Shown piece by piece: positions 1 to 6,927 of a stretch of DNA of 21,313 nt; the first letter of the stretch is position 1, and each line of letters opens with the position of its first letter. A program made the translations under genes and the position numbers. Under the pieces are notes generated by a model. That model worked only from the letters and a program-made list of their open reading frames with translations. It was not told the origin of the DNA and made no database searches. Source of the stretch: an uncultured Oscillospiraceae bacterium (GTDB taxonomy: Bacteria; Bacillota; Clostridia; Oscillospirales; Acutalibacteraceae); the NCBI GenBank assembly GCA_959596515.1, contig CAUFXR010000043.1:1-21313 (forward strand). Direction: 5' to 3'.

Positions 1-48
1 GAGTTTATGCGTTTTACCGCTATGGAGGGCAGCCGCAGTGATTACTAA
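1..48 (+). CDS. 3' end of an unidentified upstream gene (partial)
   Basis: Frame 1 is open from the window edge to a TAA at 46-48 and encodes 15 residues ending in MEGSRSDY. It overlaps the tilS start by 11 bases, which is typical of translationally coupled genes in one operon. The fragment is too short to identify a family, and its reality is inferred only from the open frame and the overlap. Confidence 0.35.
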   Translation, partial: EFMRFTAMEGSRSDY

Positions 49-1000
49 GGTTTTGAAAACCATTGAGACCTATCGAATGCTTTCCCCCGACTCCGCTGTA
101 GTGATCGGCGTTTCCGGCGGCGCTGATTCCATGGCACTGCTCCACGCTTTGTGGAGCCAGCGAAAGGAATGGCCAGAGTTGAGGGTGACGGCGGCCCACG
201 TGAACCACTGCCTGCGGGGAGAGGAAGCGGACAGGGATGAGGAACATGTAAGGTGGTATTGCCAAAAAGAGGGCATCCCGCTGGAAGTGCTGAAAATAGA
301 CGTCCGCGCAGAGGCTGAGAGGCGTAAGCTTGGTTTGGAAGCCTGCGGCAGAGCTGTACGATACGAGTTTTTCCAGCGGCTGGCGGGAGAGACCGGCGTG
401 ATCGCCACAGCCCACACTCTGTCTGATCTGGTGGAGACGGTGCTGCTCCATCTGACGCGGGGAACCGGCCTCAAGGGACTGTGCGGGATCCCGCCGGTAC
501 GGGAAAATATTGTCAGGCCCCTGATCGATTGCAGCCGGCGGGAAATCGAGGACTATTGCCGAGAGCATACGATCCCGTATGTTACTGACAGCACCAATTT
601 AGAAACTGAGTATGCAAGAAATAAAGTGCGTCTTCAGGTGATTCCGGTCCTGAAAGAGATCAATCCCGCCTTTGAGGAGGCTGTGGGCCGGATGGTACAA
701 AATCTTCGGGAGGATGACGGCTGCCTCTGGGAGGAAGCCCGGGAGCTTTTGAGTCAGGCGGCCCTGAAAAAGGGAGGATGGAGCTGTTCCGTTCTTTCTC
801 AGGGGAAAAAACCGGTGAGAATCCGGGCGATCCGGCTTTTGCAGGGAACTTCCAGGCCGGAAGCCCGGCATTTGGAGGAAATCGACCGGATCGTATGGAA
901 CGGTCGGGGGGGCGTCAGCGTGCCGGGAGAATTGGATTTCCACGCGCATCGAGGCGTTCTGAAGGCTGTGCCCCATAAAAAGAGAAAAATTCCCCAGTAA
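38..1000 (+). CDS. tilS: tRNA(Ile)-lysidine synthetase TilS, short form
   Basis: Cytoplasmic ATP-dependent ligase that joins lysine to C34 of the CAU-anticodon tRNA-Ile, so that it reads AUA and is charged with Ile. The N-type ATP pyrophosphatase P-loop SGGADS is at residues 26-31. The family region ending in TDSTNLETEYARNKVR lies near residues 183-198, with the RPLI and YC elements just before it. The start is GTG, with GGAGGG at 24-29 placed 8 bases upstream. At 320 residues it is much shorter than B. subtilis or E. coli TilS (over 430). It ends after the middle domain (ELDFHAHRGVLKAVP) and has no C-terminal TilS domain, resembling the short Aquifex type. Only about 90 bases separate it from hpt, so no lost domain is hidden downstream. 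The neighbourhood tilS-hpt-ftsH is the same as in Bacillus, which supports the call. Confidence 0.93.
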   Translation: MITKVLKTIETYRMLSPDSAVVIGVSGGADSMALLHALWSQRKEWPELRVTAAHVNHCLRGEEADRDEEHVRWYCQKEGIPLEVLKIDVRAEAERRKLGLEACGRAVRYEFFQRLAGETGVIATAHTLSDLVETVLLHLTRGTGLKGLCGIPPVRENIVRPLIDCSRREIEDYCREHTIPYVTDSTNLETEYARNKVRLQVIPVLKEINPAFEEAVGRMVQNLREDDGCLWEEARELLSQAALKKGGWSCSVLSQGKKPVRIRAIRLLQGTSRPEARHLEEIDRIVWNGRGGVSVPGELDFHAHRGVLKAVPHKKRKIPQ

Positions 1001-1015
1001 ATTCACAAATTGTTA

Positions 1016-1044
1016 TTCAATAAATTCGTTTAGTGTGGTACAAT
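1016..1044 (+). promoter_or_regulatory. Extended -10 promoter before hpt
   Basis: TGGTACAAT at 1036-1044 is an extended -10 element (TGn plus TACAAT). The -35 at a 17-base spacing (TTCAAT, 1016-1021) is poor, as is usual for extended -10 promoters. It would start transcription near 1051, about 35 bases before hpt, giving hpt-ftsH a promoter additional to any upstream of tilS. Confidence 0.55.
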
Positions 1045-1087
1045 AAGCCGAAAGGCTGACTTCAAAAAGGGCAGAGGAGTTATGAGC

Positions 1088-1630
1088 ATGAAGTGTGAAA
1101 ATGTAGAACGGATCTTATTAAGTCGTGAGGACCTGGATCGGATTACCAAAAATTTGGGAGAACAAATCACCAAGGACTATCAGGACAAAAAGCTTTTGAT
1201 GGTGGGAATCTTAAAAGGATGCTTTATGTTTATGGCGGACCTGATGCGCTATGTCGAACTGCCCTGCCAAATGGACTTTATGATCTGCTCCAGCTACGGG
1301 GCGGGTACTGAGTCCAGCGGTCAAATTAAAATAGTCAAAGATTTATCCGTCCCCATCGAGGACCGGGATGTTCTCATTGTGGAGGATATTATCGATAGCG
1401 GCAACACCTTGTGTTATGTGAAAAACCTGCTCAAAGAGAGAGGCTGTAAAAGTATCAAGCTTTGCACCCTGTTTGATAAGCCTTCCCGCAGGGAAGCGCC
1501 TGTTTACGCTGATTACATAGGCTATGAGGTAGCCAATGAATTTATCGTAGGCTATGGGCTGGATTTCAACGAGCGTTACCGCAATTTGCCTTATGTGGGA
1601 GTTTTGAAGCCGGAGGCCTATCAACTTTAA
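1088..1630 (+). CDS. hpt: Hypoxanthine(-guanine) phosphoribosyltransferase
   Basis: Purine-salvage enzyme that transfers the phosphoribosyl group of PRPP to hypoxanthine or guanine to make IMP or GMP in the cytoplasm. The PRPP-binding signature VLIVEDIIDSGNTL is near residues 95-108, with the acidic pair ED followed by the DSGNTL loop. The LKGCFMF segment near 42-48 and the late YGLDFNERYRNLPYVGVL segment also fit HPRT. Length (about 180 residues) is normal. There are two in-frame ATGs: GAGGAG at 1074-1079 is only 2 bases from the ATG at 1082 but 8 bases from the ATG at 1088, so 1088 is preferred. It lies between tilS and ftsH in a conserved Firmicutes order, 53 bases before ftsH. Confidence 0.94.
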   Translation: MKCENVERILLSREDLDRITKNLGEQITKDYQDKKLLMVGILKGCFMFMADLMRYVELPCQMDFMICSSYGAGTESSGQIKIVKDLSVPIEDRDVLIVEDIIDSGNTLCYVKNLLKERGCKSIKLCTLFDKPSRREAPVYADYIGYEVANEFIVGYGLDFNERYRNLPYVGVLKPEAYQL

Positions 1631-1683
1631 TGGATAGAACAGCCTGTTTCTGGCAATTTTAAAGGTGAAGGAGTGGTTCCTCA

Positions 1684-3663
1684 TTGGAAAGTAAAAAAAG
1701 TTGGAAAAGCTTATTGCTTTATCTGGGCATCCCCATTGTGATTATCATTATTATTGTAATGGTTATTGGGAACATGCCCCAGAAAACCATGAAATATTCT
1801 GAAATTCTGAATTACTTTGAAACTCAGCAGGTAACGGAATTTGACCTGGATTTAGGTTCCGGCGCTATGACTATCACCCTCAACGACGGGGATGAAAGCA
1901 AAAAGAAAGAACCGACCCAGATCCAGTATTCGGTTCCCAATGTTACGATCCTGTATGAAGATATAAAGCCCTATATCGAAGAATACAATAAAGACCATCC
2001 CGACGCTAAGATGGTGTACAACTATCAGCGGCCCAGGGATAATTCCTGGCTGACTGCCTTGCTGCCCACAGTTCTTTTGTTTGCGGGCATCGGTATTTTC
2101 TACTGGATTTTCATGAAAAAGTTTGCCGCCATGGGTATGGGCGGCGACTCCAAGCAGATGAATTTCGGCAAGGCAAAAATCAAGGACATGAACGACGAGA
2201 AGCGCAAAACCACTTTTGCCGATGTGGCCGGCGCGGATGAGGAAAAAGAAGAACTTAGAGAGATCGTGGAGTTCCTGAAAAATCCCAAGCGGTTTAATGA
2301 GCTGGGCGCCAGAATTCCCAAGGGCGTTTTGCTGGTGGGCCCTCCAGGAACCGGTAAAACCCTGCTGGCCAGAGCGGTAGCCGGAGAGGCCGGCGTTCCC
2401 TTCTTCTCTATTTCCGGCTCCGACTTTGTGGAAATGTTCGTAGGTGTGGGCGCTTCCCGTGTGAGAGACCTGTTTGACCAGGCGAAGAAGAATTCCCCCT
2501 GCATCATCTTTATCGATGAGATCGACGCGGTGGGTCGTCAGCGCGGTGCTGGCTTAGGCGGCGGCCACGATGAGAGAGAACAGACCTTGAACCAGTTGTT
2601 GGTGGAAATGGATGGCTTCGGCGCCAATGAGGGCGTGATTATGATCGCTGCCACCAACCGTCCCGATATTTTGGATCCCGCCCTGATGCGTCCCGGACGT
2701 TTCGACCGCCAGGTCATGGTGGGCGCGCCGGATATTAAGGGCAGAGAGGAGATCCTGAAAGTCCACGCCAGAGGAAAGCCTTTAGCGCCGGACGTGAACC
2801 TGAAGACCATCGCGGCCTCCACCGCCGGCTTTGTCGGCGCGGATTTGGAAAACCTGCTCAACGAGGCGGCTTTACTGGCGGCCCGTAAGCATTTGAAGGC
2901 TATCACTCAGGCTGAGATCGAGGAAGCCACTATCAAGGTAGTGGTGGGAACCGAGAAAAAGTCCAGGGTTATGACAGAGAAGGAAAAGACCTTGACCGCT
3001 TATCACGAGGGCGGGCACGCGATAGCAACCTATTATTGTTCCACCCAGGATCCGGTGCATCAGATTTCTATTATTCCCCGGGGTATGGCCGGCGGCTATA
3101 CCATGAGTATCCCCACCGAGGACCGGAATTACCGTTCCCGCAAGGAGATGGAGGAAAATATTGTTACCCTGCTGGGGGGGCGTGTGGCGGAGGCCTTGGT
3201 GCTGGGGGATATTTCCACCGGTGCTTCCAACGATATTGAGCGGGCGACTAAGATCGCCCGGGCTATGGTGACCAAATACGGTATGAGCGAACGCCTTGGA
3301 CCGATTTGCTACGGTTCCGACAACAACGAGGTGTTTATCGGCCGGGATATGGGCCACATAAAGAATTATTCTGAAAAGATCGCCGCGGAAATCGACGAGG
3401 AGATTCAAAAAATTGTGGGCCGTGGATATCAGAAGACAGAGCAGCTTTTAAACGAGCATATGGATAAGCTCCATAAGGTCGCTCAGTTCTTGTTTGTCAA
3501 TGAAAAGATGAGCGGTGCCGAGTTCCGAGAGTTGATGGAGGCTTCCGCTCCGGAAAAACTGGAGGAGCCTGATCCGCAGTCCCAGACTGAGGAATCTCGG
3601 CGAGAGGCTTCGGCCCAGGAAAATCGGCCGGAAGACGTTCCTACGGGAGAGACAAAAGAATAA
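1684..3663 (+). CDS. ftsH: ATP-dependent zinc metalloprotease FtsH
   Basis: Membrane-anchored hexameric AAA+ protease that extracts and degrades damaged membrane proteins and some regulators. Two membrane segments (about residues 7-30 and 122-141) flank an extracytoplasmic domain. The AAA module has Walker A GPPGTGKT (219-226), Walker B IIFIDE (274-279) and a second region of homology with ATNRPDILDPALMRPGRFDR. The zinc protease motif is HEGGH (441-445) rather than the commoner HEAGH, with third ligand Asp517 in STGASND. The C-terminal tail is acidic and Gln/Glu-rich. The start is TTG, with AAGGAG at 1668-1673 located 10 bases upstream; no ATG lies near the first membrane segment. The 659-residue length is close to B. 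subtilis FtsH. The last 33 bases, including the stop, are duplicated downstream. Confidence 0.97.
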   Translation: MESKKSWKSLLLYLGIPIVIIIIIVMVIGNMPQKTMKYSEILNYFETQQVTEFDLDLGSGAMTITLNDGDESKKKEPTQIQYSVPNVTILYEDIKPYIEEYNKDHPDAKMVYNYQRPRDNSWLTALLPTVLLFAGIGIFYWIFMKKFAAMGMGGDSKQMNFGKAKIKDMNDEKRKTTFADVAGADEEKEELREIVEFLKNPKRFNELGARIPKGVLLVGPPGTGKTLLARAVAGEAGVPFFSISGSDFVEMFVGVGASRVRDLFDQAKKNSPCIIFIDEIDAVGRQRGAGLGGGHDEREQTLNQLLVEMDGFGANEGVIMIAATNRPDILDPALMRPGRFDRQVMVGAPDIKGREEILKVHARGKPLAPDVNLKTIAASTAGFVGADLENLLNEAALLAARKHLKAITQAEIEEATIKVVVGTEKKSRVMTEKEKTLTAYHEGGHAIATYYCSTQDPVHQISIIPRGMAGGYTMSIPTEDRNYRSRKEMEENIVTLLGGRVAEALVLGDISTGASNDIERATKIARAMVTKYGMSERLGPICYGSDNNEVFIGRDMGHIKNYSEKIAAEIDEEIQKIVGRGYQKTEQLLNEHMDKLHKVAQFLFVNEKMSGAEFRELMEASAPEKLEEPDPQSQTEESRREASAQENRPEDVPTGETKE

Positions 3664-3731
3664 CGTATACAGCAACATTGTAGACGCACTGTTAACGGGA
3701 AGACGTTCCCACGGAGGAAACAAAAGAATAA
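3631..3731 (+). repeat. Duplicated ftsH 3' end (33-bp direct repeat)
   Basis: Bases 3631-3663 encode the last residues of FtsH (EDVPTGETKE) and its TAA. They recur at 3699-3731 with 29 of 33 positions identical and would encode EDVPTEETKE plus TAA. The offset is 68 bases, not a multiple of three, so the second copy is out of frame and untranslated. It looks like a local tandem duplication or a scar of recombination at the gene end. Confidence 0.85.
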
Positions 3732-3742
3732 CAGTAAACTTA

Positions 3743-3825
3743 GGGGATGGAACGGGATTTTCTCTATCCGCTGTGACGCAGCGGCGGATGGAAAGGAAAA
3801 ACCAGCCATCCCCTCGCTTTTGTTG
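3743..3825 (+). terminator. Large stem-loop terminator after ftsH
   Basis: GGGGATGG (3743-3750) pairs with CCATCCCC (3806-3813). A perfect inner hairpin CCGCTG / CAGCGG (3768-3773 and 3779-3784) closes on a TGACG loop, and the segments between can pair imperfectly. A T-rich run, CTTTTGTTG, follows at 3817-3825. It probably ends the tilS-hpt-ftsH transcript; the long stem and weak U-tract also allow another RNA role. Confidence 0.55.
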
Positions 3826-3837
3826 TGCCCGCTGTTT

Positions 3838-3879
3838 CCTGATAAGATCAGGAGCGTCCTCAGATCGAACAGGGACGCT
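3838..3879 (+). other. Two consecutive small hairpins
   Basis: CCTGAT / ATCAGG (3838-3843 and 3847-3852, loop AAG) is followed at once by AGCGTCC / GGACGCT (3853-3859 and 3873-3879, 13-base loop). Neither has a T-run. They lie between the ftsH terminator and the 36-bp array and could belong to a small RNA or extend the terminator region. No gene is recognisable here. Confidence 0.4.
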
Positions 3880-3920
3880 TTGCGGCGGGGAGCGGCGAGA
3901 AAATAGGGGGAAAGTCACCT

Positions 3921-4143
3921 ATCGCAGAAACCGCAAAAGCCAATTCCAAAACAAACGGAAACCACAAGGCAAAAGCCAATTCCAAAACAAACGGAAATCA
4001 CAATGCAAAATCCTATTGCAAAGCAGGCGGAAACCACAATGCAAAATCCTATTGCAAAGCAGGCGGAAACCACAAGGCAAAAGCCAATTGCAAAACAAGC
4101 GGAAATCACAAGGCAAAAGCCTATTGCAAAACATGCGGAAACC
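3921..4143. repeat. 36-bp tandem repeat array (about 6 copies)
   Basis: Five full units lie at 3941-3976, 3977-4012, 4013-4048, 4049-4084 and 4085-4120, with partial units on both sides. A typical unit begins CAATTGCAAAACAAGCGG and continues AAATCACAAGGCAAAAGC. Two unit types alternate: one ends CACAAGGCAAAAGC, the other CACAATGCAAAATC. There are no unique spacers, so this is a minisatellite and not a CRISPR array. Because 36 is divisible by 3, both strands show repetitive open frames (a Lys/Gln-rich one on plus, a Cys/Phe/Ile-rich one on minus). Neither has a credible ribosome binding site. Confidence 0.9.
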
Positions 4144-4344
4144 AGGGAATCCATTGCCTCGAGGCTACTGGAATAAAAGATGTTTTGGAAAATCGAGAAA
4201 CGGCTGACAAGATCAGATTACCGAGATGGATCCGTTCGTCCCATGCGGTGGAACACCGGTGGGATATGAGATGGCCTGACGGCGATATCGGGAGGAGCAA
4301 GCGACCTCTTTTTCGAGAGGCTAGCACCTAGATATTGATTTTGC
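4144..4344. other. Non-coding stretch before the topoisomerase genes
   Basis: No reading frame with a ribosome binding site is visible. It holds a hairpin at 4240-4263 (CCCA, then CGGTG-GAA-CACCG, then TGGG), a CGATATCG palindrome near 4283, and CCTCT-TTTTCG-AGAGG near 4305-4320. These are possible RNA structures of unknown role. Confidence 0.4.
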
Positions 4345-4379
4345 TTGACATGGGGACCCAAAATAAGGTAATGTATAAT
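4345..4379 (+). promoter_or_regulatory. Candidate promoter of the topoisomerase B gene
   Basis: A perfect TTGACA (4345-4350) and a perfect TATAAT (4374-4379) occur 55-90 bases before the start codon. They are 23 bases apart, too far for a normal sigma-A promoter. Either TATAAT works with a poor -35, or activation needs a DNA-distorting factor. Both hexamers are certain; their use is inferred. Confidence 0.45.
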
Positions 4380-4434
4380 TTGTATGAGATCTTGAAAGAA
4401 TCCTTTTCAGAGGTATGAATATAGGAGGACGTCT

Positions 4435-6423
4435 ATGGCGAAGAAAGCAATGGAATACGGGAACGAAAGCATTTCGTCCCTGAAAGGCGCGGACCGTGTC
4501 CGGAAACGTCCGGCGGTAATTTTCGGCTCCGACGGTATCGAGGGTTGCCAGCACTCGATTTTTGAGATCCTCTCTAACTCTATCGACGAGGCGAGAGAGG
4601 GTTTCGGCCGGGAGATTGTGCTGACCCGGTTTGAGGACAGCTCTATCGAGGTGGAGGATCACGGAAGAGGCATCCCGGTGGATTACAACAAAAACGAGGA
4701 CCGCTACAACTGGGAACTGGTATTCTGCGAACTGTACGCCGGCGGGAAATACAATAACGCCTCCGCGGAAAGCTATGAGTATTCTCTGGGCTTAAACGGT
4801 TTGGGATTGTGTTCTACCCAGTACGCCTCCGAATATATGGATGTGGATATCCGTCGGGATGGACTGCGGTATACCCTTCATTTTGAGCACGGTGAAAATG
4901 TGGGCGGACTTCACAAGGAGCCTTACACGAAAAAGGATACCGGTTCTAAAATCAAATGGAAGCCGGATTTACAGGTTTTTACCGATATCGATGTACCGAT
5001 CGATTATTTTCTGGATATGATCAAGCGCCAGGCCATCGTCAATGCGGGAGTCAAATTTGTGTTCCGCAACCAAGTGGGACGAGGCTTTGAGGAAACCGTG
5101 TTCAACTACCAGGATGGGATTACCGATCATGTAAAGGAGCTGGTCGGCGAGGATGCCCTGACCCCTGTGCAGAGCTGGCAGGCGGAAAAAAAGGTAAGAG
5201 ACCGGGCGGACAAGCCGGAGTACAAATGTAAAATCAACGTAGCCCTGACTTTTTCCAATAAGATCAGCGTGGCGGAATATTATCACAACTCTAGTTGGCT
5301 AGAGCACGGCGGCGCGCCGGAAAAGGCGGTGCGGAACGCCTTTGTTTACCAAATCGACAGCTATCTGAAGCAGACAGGAAAATACAATAAAAACGAAAGT
5401 AAAATCACTTTTGCCGATGTGGAGGACTGCCTGGTGATCGTGATTTCCAGCTTTTCCAGCGTTACCTCTTATGAGAATCAAACCAAAAAGGCCATTACCA
5501 ATAAGGGAATCCAGGAGGCCATGGTGGAAATGTTCCGGCATCAGCTGGAAATCTATTTTATCGAGAACCCGCTGGATGCGGAAAAAATCGCCGGACAGGT
5601 GCTGATCAATAAGCGCAGCCGCGAGGATGCGGAAAAAACCAGGCTGAACCTGAAAAAGAAATTGACCAGCAATATGGATATTACCAGCAGGGTGGCCAAA
5701 TTTGTGGACTGCCGCAGTAAGGATGTAACCCTGCGGGAACTTTTTATCGTAGAGGGAGATTCTGCTCTCGGCGCCTGCAAACAGGCCCGGGATCCGGATT
5801 TCCAGGCCATTATTCCCATACGGGGCAAGATCTTAAACTGCTTAAAGGCGGACTACGATAAAATCTTTAAAAACGATATTATTACCGATCTGATTAAGGT
5901 ATTGGGATGCGGAGTACAGGTAAAAAGCAAGGCCAATAAGGAGCTGGCTTCCTTTGACTTGAACCAGCTTCGCTGGAGCAAGGTGATTCTGTGTACCGAT
6001 GCCGATGTGGACGGCTTTCAGATCCGCACTTTGCTGCTGACCATGATCTACCGTCTGACTCCCGCTCTCATTGAGGCGGGCAAAGTGTTTATCGCTGAGT
6101 CCCCCTTGTATGAGATCACCTCCAAAGATGACACCTATTTCGCTTATACGGAGGCGGAAAAGCAGAAATTTCTGGATCAGCTGGAAGCACAGGGCAGTAA
6201 GTTTACCATTCAGCGCTCCAAGGGGCTGGGTGAGAACGAGCCGGATATGATGAACCTGACTACCATGAATCCCCAAACCCGCCGCCTGATCAAGGTGATG
6301 CCTACGGATATGGAAAAAACCATCGAGATATTCGACCTGCTGCTGGGGGATAACCTGAACGGACGAAAGGATTACATCGCGGAGAACGGGCATCTGTATT
6401 TAGATGTGGCGGATGTCTCATAA
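4435..6423 (+). CDS. parE: Type IIA topoisomerase B subunit, divergent (topo IV/ParE-like)
   Basis: ATPase and metal-binding subunit of a heterotetrameric type II topoisomerase that passes one DNA duplex through another. The GHKL ATPase domain shows general-base Glu44 and Asn48 (FEILSNSIDEA) and Asp75 (VEDHGRGIP). The ATP-lid motif is GLNGLG (119-124) where gyrase and topo IV have GLHGVG. The transducer Lys is in QTK (349-351). The Toprim domain has EGDSA (440-444) and DADVDG (522-527), followed by PLYEI and a KGLGE segment. The ATG is preceded by AGGAGG at 6 bases. At 662 residues it fits the family. The His-to-Asn change and RSKGLGEN in place of RYKGLGEM mark it as divergent. The A subunit follows at 6928. 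ParE is chosen over GyrB because the partner lacks a GyrA box; orthology is uncertain. Confidence 0.88.
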   Translation: MAKKAMEYGNESISSLKGADRVRKRPAVIFGSDGIEGCQHSIFEILSNSIDEAREGFGREIVLTRFEDSSIEVEDHGRGIPVDYNKNEDRYNWELVFCELYAGGKYNNASAESYEYSLGLNGLGLCSTQYASEYMDVDIRRDGLRYTLHFEHGENVGGLHKEPYTKKDTGSKIKWKPDLQVFTDIDVPIDYFLDMIKRQAIVNAGVKFVFRNQVGRGFEETVFNYQDGITDHVKELVGEDALTPVQSWQAEKKVRDRADKPEYKCKINVALTFSNKISVAEYYHNSSWLEHGGAPEKAVRNAFVYQIDSYLKQTGKYNKNESKITFADVEDCLVIVISSFSSVTSYENQTKKAITNKGIQEAMVEMFRHQLEIYFIENPLDAEKIAGQVLINKRSREDAEKTRLNLKKKLTSNMDITSRVAKFVDCRSKDVTLRELFIVEGDSALGACKQARDPDFQAIIPIRGKILNCLKADYDKIFKNDIITDLIKVLGCGVQVKSKANKELASFDLNQLRWSKVILCTDADVDGFQIRTLLLTMIYRLTPALIEAGKVFIAESPLYEITSKDDTYFAYTEAEKQKFLDQLEAQGSKFTIQRSKGLGENEPDMMNLTTMNPQTRRLIKVMPTDMEKTIEIFDLLLGDNLNGRKDYIAENGHLYLDVADVS

Positions 6424-6927
6424 CCGGATTTTTTGCGGAGACTCATCTGGGCTTTGCCTCTGTTTGGAGTCCCTTAAATTTCTAAGCCTCGGTTGGATCG
6501 GCAAACCGCGGGCTGGCTTTCCGGCGCAAGAGTTTCCCGGTTCAAGAGTGTTAAAAGTCTGGAAAGACAAACCGGCGCAAAAATTTTTGATTGACAATGT
6601 GTCGGCCCGATGGCTTTTTATTCTATTGGCGTTTTAGTCCAAACCGAAAGTTGAGCCGTCCGGCGTAAGAAAATTGAAAAATAGGAAAGGCTAACCGCGC
6701 AGAAAATTCTGGACAGGTAGGTGATTGGTCAAGGTATGGCGTCTTAACAACCACCATAGGCCGCGGATGACAGCGTGAAATGAAACCATACTTTATGCGT
6801 TTGCTGCTGATGTGCCGGATCCCTTTCCTTTCAGTGGGTTACCGACATCCATTGATTTTTATTTTAGCCCAGAATTGTTTTCAATCATAAAAACCATAGG
6901 AATGATATTTTAAGCGGAGATGATGAC
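6424..6927. other. 504-bp gap between the two topoisomerase subunit genes
   Basis: No convincing gene is seen. Degenerate copies of a motif around CCGGCGCAA occur at about 6521, 6572, 6660 (CCGGCGTAAG) and 6694 (CCGCGCAGAAAATTCT), suggesting a decayed repeat. TTGACA at 6591-6596 lacks a good -10 at normal spacing. No intrinsic terminator separates the two genes. Confidence 0.45.

Noticed and set aside
3921..4143. 36-bp repeats as a CRISPR array
   Set aside because: The unit length fits a CRISPR repeat, but the copies are contiguous with no unique spacers, and there are no cas genes.
3915..4154. Cys/Phe/Ile-rich minus-strand frame over the 36-bp array, and the Lys/Gln-rich plus-strand frame
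   Set aside because: Both are by-products of a period divisible by three. Neither has a Shine-Dalgarno at its start or a known family.
6404..6637. 77-codon plus-strand frame at the end of topoisomerase B
   Set aside because: It overlaps the previous gene out of frame, has no SD and has no recognisable protein features.
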